From Arcuatula senhousia (Eukaryota > Mollusca > Bivalvia > Mytilida > Mytilidae): DNA of 64,000 nt. The stretch is taken from the NCBI GenBank assembly GCA_963971305.1, contig OZ020304.1, positions 5,961,576 to 6,025,575 of the forward strand, written 5' to 3'. Both the position numbers and the translations under genes were made by a program. Below are positions 28,776 through 42,200 of this stretch, in pieces. The stretch's first letter is position 1; each line of letters begins with the position of its first letter. Below the pieces are notes generated by a model. That model was not told the DNA's origin and did no database searches. It saw only the letters and a list, made by a program, of their open reading frames with translations.

Positions 28776-30338
28776 AACAAGAAGCTCCCAGGAGCATGAA
28801 CCGCTTTCCTGGTCTTGATGTCAACGCTATGAAGACTTTTGTAGAGCTATAACCCTTTTAAGGGATCATCTGCCAAGTTCAACCCTATGAAGACTTTGGT
28901 AGAGCTGAATGTTTAAGGGGTTTTCACCTTTCTAGATACTGACAATTCCGACTCAACTTTGTGTTCGACTCTCACTGAAACTTTTGAAAATCTAAATAAA
29001 CATTTAAGCAAGGAACAGCTTGTACTCTTTCAGCAACAGTTTTCATTCCGTGGGCCAAAAACATGTAAGGTGTTATTTTACGGGTCGTTCGTTTCTCCTA
29101 TAATGGGTCATCTGACAACTTTGACTCTATGGAGACTTTTGTAGAGCGAAATGAGTTTAAGCAAGCAACAGCTTTTCTCTATCTGCAATAGTTTTCATTC
29201 TTTGTGCCAAAAACATGAAAAAAATACTATTTTTCACCTTTTAGGGGCTGTAACCCCTATAAGGGATCATCAGACAACTTCGACTAAATGAAGACATTAG
29301 TAGAACTTTTGATGCTGAAGCAGTAGGGTGGCATCAGATTTCATCTATCTCTGATACTTTTTGATTTGAGGTCAAAAACAGTAGTCTTCCCCCCGGTCTA
29401 TTTTTGTAATGGCGGCCATGTTTTTTGACGGATCAGAAATCGAAACACAAATTTGGTGCAGGACACCCTAAGGATCATTCATACCAAGTTTTTAGCTCAC
29501 CTGACCCGAAGGGTCAGGTCGGGTGAGCTATTGTCATCGTTAAGCGTCCGTCGTCCGTCCGTTAACTTTTCTTCAAACATTTTCTTCTCTGAAACCACTG
29601 ATGGGATTGCTTTGCAACTTTGTACACTTGATCTTTAGGATGACCTCTACCAAGTTTGTGAAAGTCAACTAACCATCATGCCCGCCGTTACTAAAAATAC
29701 AACAGGGGGTCAGACCATAGTTTTTAGCTTATAGCTCAAAAGTATAAGAGATAGAGAAAATCCGAAGCAACCTACCTTCTTCAGCATCAAAAGCTCTATA
29801 AAACTCTACATTGAGTCAAAGTTGTTGGACGACTCCTTATAGGAGTAATTTCCCCTTAATCGTCAAAATTGGCCATTTTTACAATTTTTGGACTTCATCT
29901 TAACAACTGTAAGTGCCAGAGGAAAAGTTAGCATTGCAAAATTATTCAGCTTATTGAGAGCTACAAAAATGATTTCAGTGCAAAATTGTCAGATCATCCT
30001 TTTAAGAGTACCTCCTTTAACTGTTTTCAATCAATTTTAACTTGTTTGGTTTGTATTTTTTTTTTCAAATGGAAAGCCTTGTAACTTTGTATTCTTAATC
30101 TTAAAAGTGTTTTCTATCCTAACTAGTTTCTTTAATGTTACTTACCAAGTACATGTAGACCATGTTGCACACTAGGTAAGAGGCTTTAGCATACGAGATC
30201 AGGTGAGCGATTCAGCAGGCTCTGCTAGCCTCTAGTTTAAAATTCTGTTCATTAGTTTCAGAGAACATGATTTTTAAAAAAAGGTACCGGACGACAGATA
30301 ACGACAGATGCAATAGCTCGGTCCAGGTGAGCTAAAAA
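28776..30338 (+). repeat. Pearl-like element, AACAAGAGGCTCC family, with nested reverse relative
   Basis: It starts at AACAAGAAGCTCCCAGGAGC and ends with an ACGACAGATAACGACAG tract, CAATAGCTCG and CCAGGTGAGCTAAAAA. At least three diverged ~155-bp monomers precede a second element of the same superfamily in reverse (29491-30238), which starts at the hairpin GCTCACCTGACC/GGTCAGGT and ends GCAGGCTCTGCTAGCCTC. Non-coding. Upstream 27986-28775 has no recognised feature. Confidence 0.65.
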
Positions 30339-30880
30339 GTCATTAAAACCAAATATATGATGAAATTAACAAAAAAGTTGTATTTCCCACTAAATCAAAA
30401 AAAAAAGTGCATCCCTTACATATCTGTTCTATCCTACAGAAATCCTTGACCTCGGATCTAAATGACTAAATAGGGGGCTGATCTGTAAAATATCGGATTT
30501 CTTACATTGATAATCTTCAAATGTTCGAAAAAAATAATAAATTAAGACCGAATCAATTTAATAAATACTTTTAAAAAGTGTGGTTTAACAGATACGGCCT
30601 AAATGAAAAGGCAATTACTTCTTATTTCTTCTTATTTTGTCATAGAACTCTGAAATACTAAGTGCTTCTTTTTATCGTAATGTACACTCGGCTTTTTGCA
30701 GTCAATTACAATCATGCAAGCGACGAATACATACCACAAGTTTTATCATTATAGGACAAATAGTTCTTGAAATTGTGAAACGGCAATAACAATAATGCCT
30801 AGTAATAATACTTCTCTTTTTGTGTCATTTGACCATTCTGTCGTAATGTACTCTCTGTATTCAGTTTCCATGTATTTGGT

Positions 30881-31576
30881 AAACAAGAGTTAACACTAAA
30901 GTATGTCTCACCTGCCGACACCATCAGAAACAATAATTCTTTTTTACTTACACTATAATTTGAATTTATTAGGATTTTCAGTGTCTTTTATAGAACTTAA
31001 ACATTGCTCATATATGCAATAAAATAATCAGTCACTCAACCAGAAAATAAAGGTCAAGGTCAAAGATGGGAAAGCAACTGTGCTAAGGAATTACTTGGGC
31101 ATATGCATACCTAGTTTTATCAACCTAGTAGCAATGAAAGTGATAAAACAACTTCAACACTGCATTTATATGTATTGGAAATTGTCAGTCACTAAACCAG
31201 GAAATCGAGGTCAAGGTCAAAAGATAGGGATGTAACTGTGCTAAGCTACTACTGTGGCTTTTGCATACCAATTTTTATCAACCTAGGATTTATAGTTCTT
31301 AAGATATATAGTTGCGCGCAAAACCTTACCATTGATATCATATATGTATTGGAAATTGTCAAAGTCACTAAACCAGAAAGTCAAGACCAAGATTAAAAGA
31401 CGGAGATGCAGCTGTGCTAAGCTTCTTCTGGAGCATATGCATACATGTACCAAGTTTCTTCAACCTAGGACTAATAGTTCTTAAGATATCGAGGTGTTAA
31501 TAAAACCTTAAAACTTAACGCTGTCGCTGGTCAAGTTACACCTATGTCCCGCTCTGCTTCGCAGGCGAGACATAAA
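30881..31576 (+). repeat. Pearl-like element, GAGACA-end family, complete copy
   Basis: Starts AAACAAGAGTTAACACTAAA, with ATGTCTCACCTGC, and ends CGCAGGCGAGACATAAA. Inside are three monomers of about 170 bp marked by AACCAGAAA, AAGGTCAAAGA and GTGCTAAG. Related copies are at 1531-1830 (reverse), 32471-32644 and 52555-53674. Confidence 0.7.
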
Positions 31577-32470
31577 CTGACGTGCTGTAGAACTGTATTT
31601 ATTGTATGATATCTGTTCATTCTTTCTTTCACATTAAAGACAGGAAGACGTTCATATGCTGTCAATAATAATGATGAAAGCCTACTTGGACAGATACATA
31701 CAAGTCCCTGTATGGGAAAACTTGACTTTGACCTATTGAAGCTTCTTCAATGTACTTCATGAGTTTTAATGTATACATGTTTTATGGATTCACCCAAGAC
31801 TTCTCAAGTTATGTTATGGAAACTTGTAGGGTTCTATGTGAGTGTGCAATTCTTTTGAATATCTATCCAAGAAAAGATTTCAATTCTAAAATCTCTAAAT
31901 TTTCAAACTTGTGACCTTGTCCTTTGACTTTTTTACCCTGATATCAATAGGCGTCTTCCTTTTCTCAAAAACTTTTAAATGTTTGTAATTTTTATGAAAT
32001 TCTATAAGGCACCTTAAAAGGTTATGCTTCAGAAACCAATCTGAGTCTTAAATGTCAAAGATTCTCTAAACCTTTTGGTTTGATGGTTGACCTATTGACC
32101 CAAACACCAGTAGGCTTCTTTTATCTTATGCTAATGCTTTAATGTGACTTGTAGTTTTTATAGAAAATCCATCAAGGCCTTCAAAAGTTATGCTTCAGAA
32201 ACTAAGTCAACAATTTTGAAATTTGTCAAATGTTGTGACCTTGAGCTTTGACATTTTGACTCATAGTCAGGTTTCTTTCTTTAATACCACACAAAGTTAA
32301 ATGTGTGCAAATATCATGTAATTACATCAAGGTGTTCAAAAGTTGCACCCTGGACGGCCTGGAGACCTGAATTTCCAAAGGTGTACAGAAATTGAAAGCT
32401 GAATTCTGTAATCCCCAGCTTCTGTAAATGCTGATAACAATAAAGTCAAAACATCTGTAAGAATCAGGTA
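31577..32470. repeat. Diverged ~150-bp tandem repeats between two pearl-like elements
   Basis: Phrases such as TTTTGACCTATTGACC and CAAGGC(C/A)TTCAAAAGTTATGC recur at about 150-170-bp intervals (31720, 31915, 32085, 32230). This looks like an older pearl-type body without recognisable ends. Confidence 0.45.
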
Positions 32471-32644
32471 AAACAAGAGTTGACACTAAAGTATGTCCCC
32501 CCTGCCGGCACCATCAGAATACATGTAACTAAGAATTGAGTTCTTGAGATATGGAGGTGCTCATAAAACCTTAACATAAAAGTTAAAGCCACTGCCGGTA
32601 AAGTAACACCCATGTCTCACTCCACTTTGCAGGCGAGACACAAA
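32471..32644 (+). repeat. Pearl-like element, GAGACA-end family, minimal copy
   Basis: Has both ends (AAACAAGAGTTGACAC and GCAGGCGAGACACAAA) but almost no body, so it shows the minimal end-to-end structure of the family. Confidence 0.65.
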
Positions 32645-32900
32645 TGGAATTATGCAAAAATACATGGCTATGAAAGTTTCAATCATTTTTTTTACGAAAA
32701 GAGAGTTACATGTATTTTCCATAAATTTAACTTTTTTTTCAATGGATGCAATATAATTTTAATTTCTCTAGGAAAAATGTTCTAGTTTTATCCCAATTTT
32801 AAAGTCTGTGTTGTTTTCTAACCTACTGTCTGTAAAGGATACTCTGGAGAACAGAAATTCAGAGAATTTTTCTTTATGTCCTAACTAGCACATTTGAAAT

Positions 32901-33097
32901 CATACCCGTAGCCAGAATTTTTCAACAGGGGGTTCGAAAATGTGAAGAGGGGGGTTCGATTTCCCAATTTTTTCTGACTTTAATAGTGCTTAACCCATTT
33001 TTCACCTAATTTTTCCCTATTTTGATCAATTGTTTTGTCCAAGGGGGGGGGGGGGTTCGTCCGAACCCCTTGAACCCCCCCCCTGGCTACGGGTATG
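32901..33097. mobile_element. 197-bp MITE with CATACCCGTAGCCAG ends
   Basis: Perfect 15-bp terminal inverted repeats CATACCCGTAGCCAG/CTGGCTACGGGTATG, then subterminal GGGGGTTCG/CGAACCCC blocks and a G13 run. It is flanked by the 5-bp duplication GAAAT (32896-32900, 33098-33102). Related sequences are, to my knowledge, widespread in invertebrate genomes. Confidence 0.85.
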
Positions 33098-33102
33098 GAA
33101 AT

Positions 33103-34547
33103 GTTTGCTATTTTTATTGTTGCACAAAAACGTAACTAAATTTACGAACAAAAGAGTGAAAGAAAAGCTTACATCTAAGATAAATGAAGCAAAATCACTT
33201 TGCCCCCTTGTTATTCCATTGTAAATGGCAGCCATTTTTGGAGATCCCAAATTTTCAAAAATCACTATATCAAAGAATTTTACAATACCACTTTGACCAA
33301 AGAGGTATTTTGTCATCAACTTGTTTTTGTTGACATCAGGGAGTGCATTTTGACGTCATATGACGTCACAATAGAAATTTGAGATTTTTTCCCGTACTTT
33401 TTTTACTATGGGAATTTCCCATTCAAATGTAAATATCTAGATTTTTAGAAAATGTATTCAAGCGTTATATTTTTAGTTAGGTCTTTTTGGTACTTATAAG
33501 ATTATGTAAATAAATACAGGCTTATGTTTTTCAGAAAATATAAGTTTTGATTTTTTCATTCTCCAGACTACCCTTTACAGACAGTAATTCACCCTCTGCC
33601 TGATTCTTACAGAGAATAGCAATACAGAGATGACATAACAATATGTTTATTTAGGTTAACTTATACAATTTAGCAAAAACAATAAACACTTATGAAGTTC
33701 TTCTTCAGTATTTTTTTTTAAATATGTACATGAGAAACAAACACTTTATCATTCAATCAATTATTCATAATATGAACTTTTAAATAATTTTTCTAACACC
33801 ATATAATAACAAAACATCATGACACAAATTTTAAATTCCAACACACACTTAAATTATACATGTATTTAAGGTATGATCTGTTTTGTTTTCCTTTGACTAT
33901 CTTTAGACCCTATTTTTTCCCAAAATATTTTATACATTCATTCATACAATTTAATGTTTTCTTGTGATTGCAATTTCAGATAAGAATTTTTTCAGTTCTA
34001 TTTTTTTTTTAAGAAATAAAACCAGCTGTCAACAATACAACTGTAGCTCAAGAAAGAAAACTACTTTGAATGAATTCCACTAAATTATTTCATCAAATAT
34101 GATAGTCACAGAAATACCCTACCTTAATTAAGAACAGTACCCCCCCCCCCCACAAAAAAACCAAAACAAATCAAAAAACAAAACAAAAAAAACCAGACCA
34201 CTTTATGAAGAAAACTTATACATGACTTCAGATGTAGAATACTAGTAGTGCATTTTAATTTTGACTAGTTAAAATTTGCCCTTTTGAAATCATATTTACT
34301 TAAAATTTGTTAAACACACTTTTATAAATTCATTCAAATAATTTCTGTCAAATATACTAATCAAATCAAAATCACATATTCATAAGTGATAGAAGTTTCT
34401 TCCAGAGTTAGCTGTACATATACAAAACAAATAAAAATATTATACTGTGAAAGTAGTCAGTTTTTCTGGCTTTGAAATAAATGCATATTAGAAAATTGAT
34501 GAATCCATCAAGGGTTTTAATAAATTCATTATAGAAGTCAATGTGTT
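33103..34547. other. Gene-free distal 3' flank of the zinc-finger gene
   Basis: AT-rich, no coding signal. A minus-strand AATAAA (plus TTTATT) is at 33646-33651 and is one candidate distal polyadenylation signal for the zinc-finger gene, 2.6 kb past its stop. C12-type run at about 34141. Confidence 0.35.
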
Positions 34548-34742
34548 ACTCTGGTTTCATTATTATTCGTAGGGTATTAATTTTCGTGGTTTTCGTAGGT
34601 GGCTTTAACCCACAAAATTTGATACCCAACGAAAAGGAAAATAAACATTGGTTTCGAACCACGAATTCAAGAATCCACGAACTAATCATTTACTCCAAAC
34701 CACGAAAATTGGTACCAACGAAAATAAATGTATCCACAGTAG
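34548..34742. repeat. MITE-like repeat with CGTGGTTT/AAACCACG ends, copy 2
   Basis: The best-preserved copy of the family at 4417-4600. Inverted blocks are ATTTTCGTGGTTTTCGT and AAACCACGAAAATTGG near the ends. It occurs within the 3' flank of the zinc-finger gene. Confidence 0.6.
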
Positions 34743-34853
34743 TTTTTGTTCATTTGGAATCATTAGTTTCATGGTTTGTCAAGATTCTCAAAAACCAGGA
34801 AAACTGGTACCACACACAAAATATACTACTTTACAATAACAAAATATCTGTAC

Positions 34854-35106
34854 AATAACAGTATACGATCAATGTTTAAATCTTAATTGAAAAATTAAAG
34901 GAAACTCGAATTGTCTAGTCTAACTTCTAACAAGATAATAACAGTATACGATCAATGTTTAAATCTTAATTGAAAAATTAAAGGAAACTCGAATTGTCTA
35001 GTCTAACTTCTAACAAGATAATAACAGTATACGATCAATGTTTAAATCTTAATTGAAAAATTAAAGGAAACTCTAATTGTCTAGTCTAACTTCTAACAAG
35101 ATAATA
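34854..35106. repeat. 83-bp tandem repeat, three copies
   Basis: GTATACGATCAATGTTTAAA starts at 34861, 34944 and 35027, exactly 83 bp apart. Copies 1 and 2 are identical; copy 3 differs by one base (CTCTAATT for CTCGAATT). This is a very young tandem triplication in the 3' flank or 3' UTR of the zinc-finger gene. Confidence 0.95.
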
Positions 35107-36281
35107 CCTGATAATATCAATGTGAACAAAAAACGTGAAAAAAAAACAATGAAAAAACAATCATACAATCTTACACAATCTTAGTAACACAACTAAAATA
35201 CAGGGAAACAAGTATCGGTATGTTTTTCTTGATCAGTGCTGCACACATTTTAATCTTCTTTTCACTCATACCAATAATATTAACTGATAATATGTCACAT
35301 TTCTTATCCAAACCCCAGATATTTTAAAATTTTTAAAATAAAATAATTGGAATTAAGAAGAGATGTACTAAATATTTTGAATCCAAGAAAAAGTTGAAAA
35401 AAAGGGCTTGTCCACCTAACCATGGGTATTTTACAATAACATGCACATTGTACGAAAAGAGATTTTCAAAGCTTTAAATTCAAATATTAAAAAAGTTTAA
35501 ATGTAAAATTTTCTTATTACAGGTACGCTGTACTTAGGATAAAATGTTCTCAAATAGTAAATTAACAGAAAAAGTCCAACAACTTAACAATTTTTTCTTT
35601 TCTCTATGTACTGAATTTAACAAATAATTATCATGTGAAAACAATTCAGATACTGCAAAACATATTTTCTAGATTTATCTCCCCTGTTTAAATCATTTGA
35701 AATTATAAATGAAGGAGCACATAAAGTCTGTTGTCTATGAGGCAACACAGTTAACAAAACTTGTAAACAATAATCTGAATTTCCTTCTTTGAACTAGTTT
35801 TCTTTTAACAATAACATCATAATTTGAAACTTCAAAATTTTCATAAATAAATAAATAAATCATTAATATCAAACATTCAAAAAAAACTTTAATGTATGGT
35901 CTTAATTAAAAAGATTTTTACAAATAGTGTTTACTAGATGCTTTTTGGTGAATTAAAAAATTGAAATTTACACTTAATGTGTGCATTTGTTTGTTTTGTT
36001 TAATCTTTTTACTATAGAAATAATTAGCAATTGAAAAGAATTGTAAATTTAAAGAATTTTGAGTCACCATTTTTAGGTCATCAGTCTACTTTACAAAAAC
36101 CATATAAGCTTATGACTAAAAGTTAAAAAAAAATCGTTCAAATATCATATTACCATAAAATGATAATAAAGCCAATTAAGAGGGACAAAAACTCTACAGT
36201 GAGAATAGTAATATAAAAACAAAAAAACTTCCAACTTTCAAATCTAAATAATGTTGACAATTATGAGTAACAAACAAAAAT
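35107..36281 (-). other. Proximal 3' flank / probable 3' UTR of the zinc-finger gene
   Basis: No ORF. The sequence is AT-rich and largely unique, as expected for a 3' UTR. No close minus-strand AATAAA was found within the first few hundred bases after the stop. Confidence 0.35.
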
Positions 36282-39200
36282 TTATACAGTAAAATATAAG
36301 AACACATCTTCCCCATCATCCTCCATGCCTATGACCTCCATATCTAATTTTTCTACACCAGATGGCAGTTTAACAAGCACCTTGCGATCATCTTCCTCAC
36401 CAGATGGCATTTCTAAATTTGTTACAAACGGTTCTGTCAGTCTTGTAGGAACTTTGACAATTTCATTAAAATTCTTTAAATCTTCTTGATTTTGTTTAGA
36501 AATAACTTCAAAACTTTTCTTGATATCTTTGTAATCAGACATCTGAGTTGTCTTTATTGTATCTGTTTGAATAGCCAGATTTTTATGCTTTGGAGTATCA
36601 ACATTTTCATCGTGTTTGAGCAATTCATTATCCTTTAAGACTTCAGCTAAATCCTCGTCTCTATTCTCAATCTGATTGTGAACATTAACAACATTGATAT
36701 GACCTTCCTTTATCTCCTTCATACTACTGACCAGTCTTTGTGCTTGTATTTTTACATTTTGAGTCTGAAAGTTCAATTCATTTGGTGTCCGAGTCTGTAA
36801 AACCCCAGTCTTTTGGTCCTTGGCCTCTTCATCTTTGTTCTTATCTATTGCAGGAGAAGCCTTTTGATCCTTGCTCTCTACTTTATTGTCCACATTTTTG
36901 GCTAAATTTGTCTTTTGCACTTTTGTCTCTTTCTTTTTATCCTCATGCAATGGAAGAGATATTCTTTTACGAAGTTTTGCCACAATCTCCTTTCTCTTTT
37001 CTTGTTCCTTAGCATCTTTAGGTGGCTGATTTTTCTTCTGAATCTCTGGGGTAGAATTAGCTTGTAATGCATCAGTTTTTGGTACATTGGCGGCATTTTT
37101 TGACTCATATTTAAACTTGATAATTGGTAATTTGAAGTTAAGTTTGACTACCTGTGTTTTGTTTTTATTAGTTTCCATCTTTGTTGTACTATCATCAGTA
37201 GAAGTCTTAGTTTGATTTGTCATACTATTGGGTGTGGTCTTTTTAGTTTCTGAATCATCACATATTCCTTTTTCCTTTTTAATTGCAGTGATTATAGAAC
37301 TTGTTTCTTTTGTAGAAGCCAATTCAAGACCTTTCTCTTTCTTGTTTGAATCATTTGAAGTGCTTGTTTCTTTTACTGATGGGTCTTGTTGGGAGGTATT
37401 GTTTTTGACTGAAGAGTCTAAAGCACTGGGTTCTTTGAGACCAGAAGTGTGTCTCTCTAATGCATATGTCAATCTGGATCTTACCGAGTCCATGATTTTG
37501 CTATTCTCAGATTTAGAATCTTTTGCATCTTGTAAATTTTTCTTTGATTCACTGCCTTGATTATCAGCTGATGTCACGGGATTACTGATGTCATTATCAA
37601 TGGATGTGACATCATCACTATTGTCATTTCCATCTGATGCGAAGGAATCATTATTCACTGTTGCAAGGGAATCAACAGTCTTCTCATTTTCAGGACTATT
37701 TGAGACTATAACTGTTGTAATACCACGTTTTATTTTACTGTCTAAGGAAGCCAATTTTTCTAGTTCATTCTTATTGATGCTTCCTTCAGATTGTGGTTTA
37801 TTGTTGATTTGAGCAGACCTTTGATTAGATGTGTCTGCAGCATGTGTCGTTGAAGGTTCAATATCTGTTTGAATAGGAGGCAGAGATCCTTCTTTTTTGT
37901 CTGAATACTGTCTTTGGGTATGTGTGACTGATGCTTCCTTCACAGCTCCTCCTTGGGTATGTGTGACTGATGCTTCGTTCACAGCCCCTTTGTGAGTTTG
38001 TGTGACTGATGCTTCCTTCAAAGCTCCTCCTTGGGTATGTGTGACTGATGCTTCCTTCACAGCCCCTTCGTGAGTTTGTGTGACTGATGCTTCCTTCACA
38101 GCTCCTCCTTGGGTATGTGTGACTAATGCTTCCTTCACAGCTCCTCCTTGGGTATGTGTGACTAATGCTTCCTTCTCAGCTCCTCCTTGGGTATGTGTGA
38201 CTGATGCTTCCTTCACAGCTCCTCCTTGGGTATGTGTGACTGATGCTTCCTTCACAGCCCCTTCATGAGTTTGTGTGACTGGTAGACTCCTAGCTGAGGC
38301 AATTGTACTCGTGGGTAAGTTATATCTTTTATTGGTAATTACTGAAACTATTGAAGAAACTCTTGTCTGGTCTTGAGATTGCTGGCTGAGCCTGACACCA
38401 GTTTGAGACTGTGTAATGATAGGCTGCTGTTCAGCCTGGCCTCTAGATTGCTGGCTGAGCGTGACACCAGATGGTGACTGTGTAATGAAAGGCTGCTGTT
38501 CAGCCTGGCCTTGAGATTGCTGGCTGAGTGTGACACCAGTTAGAAAATGTGTAATGATAGGCTGCTGTTCAGCCTGGCCTCGAATACGCTGGCTGAGCGT
38601 GACACCAGATGGAGACTGTGTAATGATGGGCTGCCATTCATTCTGATCTTGAGATTGCAGACTAAGTGTGACACAGGATGGAGACTGTGCAACGATAGGA
38701 TGCTGTTCATTCTGGTCTTGAAATTGCAAGCTAGGTGGGACACAGGATGTAGACTGTGTAACGATGGGATGCCTTTTAAACTCTATAGACTTGTTTTTAG
38801 ATTCTCTCTCCCTCTGATCATTATTTGGTTCCCATAATGCATCATTACTGATAGGAACAGCAGTGAACAATGGCTGGTTGGTTACATCAGCAGAAAGATG
38901 TTTATACATTTCATTCAATTCATCTTCAAAGTCATTATCAAAACCATAGTTCTCATCTTCCTCTGAATCTCCTCCATACAGTGAATTGTTACAACTTTCT
39001 CTTGTATCGAATTTGTTCTTGTTCTCTTCCTCCTTGCTGGTCTTTTCATCATCACTTCCTAATCCAAAAGTAAGGTTTTTTGCTAACATTTCCTGTTCCT
39101 TTTCACGTTTAGATGGTACATGTGTTACTTCTGTAAAACAGAAGCTCATTAATCTTATACCAGTGTGAACTCTCCTTTTATGTGTGCTAGCTTGCTTGAA

Positions 39201-42200
39201 ACCTGTGGCTATGTATCCACACAAGTTACAGTTGTACTGCTTGCTGTCATGGATTTTCTTGCGGTGATACTTTAAATACAAAGCATCTAGGAACATTTTA
39301 CCACAGATATCGCAGACAAAAAACTCATCAGAGGTCGGATCAATGGCAATAGAATTTTGGATATTGGGCACATTGTTTTGTACAGTTGTATCACGATCCA
39401 GATTACTAGTATCAGGTCTTTCATTTATGTCCTCCATCTCCAAAGGAACGTTCAATTCCTTAGCTATTGATTCTGTGGCTGCTCTTGTTAGAGCTGACCA
39501 CATCTTTTCAGCAGCTGACGGTGACATATATCCATGTGTATCTCCTGTTTTTTTAGGAGATCTTGGCTTCACTTTGCCCCCAGTAGCTGACTGCGACATA
39601 TATCCATGCCTCTCTCTAGGTGATCTTTGTGTTCTTGGTCCAGTCTTGCCCCCTGAGCTCTTTCTTCTGAAATCCCTGGCTGTGTTGGTGTGGCTTGGGG
39701 AACTTATGCCAAAAATTCTATTGTATTTCTCTGGATAGTTCTTCTTCATAAAGGAAAAATCATAGTACAAAGGGTAGTCTGCTGGTCCAATTGGAATATC
39801 ATGTTTTCTTTCCTTGTGTCTACGTCGACTTAAGGTTGATGAGAAAATCTTCCCACAAACATGGCAAGGCAATTTCATATTTGAATGATACAGCTTTAAA
39901 TGTTGGATCCTTTCCTTATTATTAGGGAATTTTTGAGGACAGTAGTCACAATGTATGTTTTTCTTAAAAACATATTGATCTTTATGAGCTAGTTTTAAGT
40001 GGTTTTCATAGCCCCTCCTTGATTTAAACACTTGTCCACAAAAAGGACACGGCTTTTCTTCCCAAGTATGCATGTCTTTAATATGCCTTCTCAATGTGTC
40101 TTTGTAATAAAACTTTTTGGGGCATTTAGAACAATCATATTTCTTTTCTCCTATATCATGCTTAATACGTAGATGTTTGATGGCAAGTTTTCGAGTTTTA
40201 AAAAGCCTTCCACAGATTTTACAGTGAAACCGATTATCTATCTTTCTATAAAATTGTTCAATGTCACTTTGGTCCTCTGGTAGCACTTCAGAAGTGTGTA
40301 TATATTTCATGCCTGAGTCAACCTTCACTTCATTTACTTTGGAGTTACAAGAGTAGTCATGTTCGTCCTGTGTAGATTTCAGGCTGGCTGGCTTGTTATT
40401 TTGAACTTCTTTTTTGTATGTTTTCCCATGAACTAACTTTGTGTGCTTTTGTATGTCTTCATAAAGGCTAAACCGAATTCCACATTCAGGACACTCATAT
40501 TGTTTATAAGAATGCAATCTTTGAGTATGTATATTCAAACTGTTTCTAGTTTTGAAGACTTTGCCACACAGTTTACAGATACTTGCATTGTTATAAGTGA
40601 GGTCACGACCATGTTTACACATTCGACCTGAAGTAAAGGAATGGAAAATACCACAGACTTTACAGTTCACACCCTTCAAATTTTTAGCTTCCACTGCATT
40701 TGCAATTTTTTGTGCATTGTTTATTTTCTTCTGCAAGGCTTTAAATCGTTCTTTTTGCATCACTCTTTCCATTTTCAACCTCTGTAATTGAGCAATGGCT
40801 TTGCCTGCCTTCTCTTCCTTCCTTCTACTTACTGTTGATTGGACAGTTGGTACTGGATTTGTATCCTGTATTCCTTCTGACCTCAAATCTTGTGTAACCT
40901 TTAAACTTTGACCTGCACATGTTTGGGTGTCAGTGTCAGAAGTACTGTTGGTGCCTGTATTAGTGCTAGAATCTGCTGAAACTTCATTTTTCCATGGTCT
41001 CTTTCTTTGTCCATGCAAAGTAGGACATAACCTACCCAGTCCAATATGATTAAGGAACTGTGCACTAGTTCGAAAGTCTCTATTACACTCACATCTTAGC
41101 AGGTACATGCCCTTGTGTGTGTCCTCATGTAACTTAAGAAATTCTGGTCTACTAAATCTTTCATTACAAGTATTACAGGCATATTTAAGTGTCGAGTTAG
41201 GGTGCTCCTTGGCATGTTCCTTTATCCAATTACTGCTAAGATGTATTGATGGTTTTGAACCAATTCCACATTGTAAGCAAATTTTAACTCTCAATACAGA
41301 AAAAGGTTTATAGATCTTGTCATGCAAATGAACGAGAAGTTTACTGTAACTGTCAAACCTAATTCCACAAAGTCCACATTTAAAGATGAGACTCTCGTCA
41401 TTTTCTTCTTGGTTGTTCATAAACTCAGTCATATTAAGTGAGTAGAAATCTGTTTCAGTAAACAGTTGTCTTAAATCTGGCAGACCATGCTCCATGAGTT
41501 TTGTTTTCATCTGATCTGAATCTTTCGGTGGAGGTTGGTCTGACATTGTTGGATTATCCAAATTATCCTCCTTTTGTTTTTCTTCATTATCTACCTGTTT
41601 ATTTGGCTCCTTGACTTCTGATTCAGTATCCGGTTGGTTAAGCATGTCTTTATCAATAATAGCATTCTTTGAGGCTGTCATTTCATTTTCTTGTGTTATA
41701 GCTGTGTCTTTGGTCTTCTGCTCATTAGAAACATCTTTTGAGTCATTCCCTATTTCCTGTTGAGTAGAAGCAATGCCCTCCCCTTGTTTACTGGTTTCAC
41801 CAGATTTATCCTCAGTGATTTTCCCCTTCTCTTTGTCCTTCACATGCAAACCAAATACTTTAAAATCCATGTATTTTCCTTTGTGAAGCCCAACTATTCT
41901 GCTTGAAGTCCTTTGAACAATATCAGTTGGATTTTTGAACACCTTAGATATTGTTGATGTTAGAACTTTTCCATTGTTTGGTTTTTTAACTGTTGGTGAT
42001 TTTTGCTCTGTTTCTTTAATGTGCCGATACTTCCTATACAAACATCTTTTATAATGCTCAATAAATTCTGATTCTGATTGGAGATTTTTTGAACAATGAT
42101 CACAATGATCAACATTGTCTTTCTGGTGAGTGAAATTCATGTGGTACTTTCTTAACAAGGCATTTTTCTGTCTAAGATTACATCCTACAACTTTGCAATG

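Noticed and set aside
29453..29638. 61-codon ORF with HLTRRVRSGEL
   Set aside because: Lies across the terminal hairpin and microsatellite of a pearl-like element; non-coding.
33026..33382. ORFs over the CATACCCG MITE
   Set aside because: They come from G/C homopolymers and the MITE arms, with no motif.
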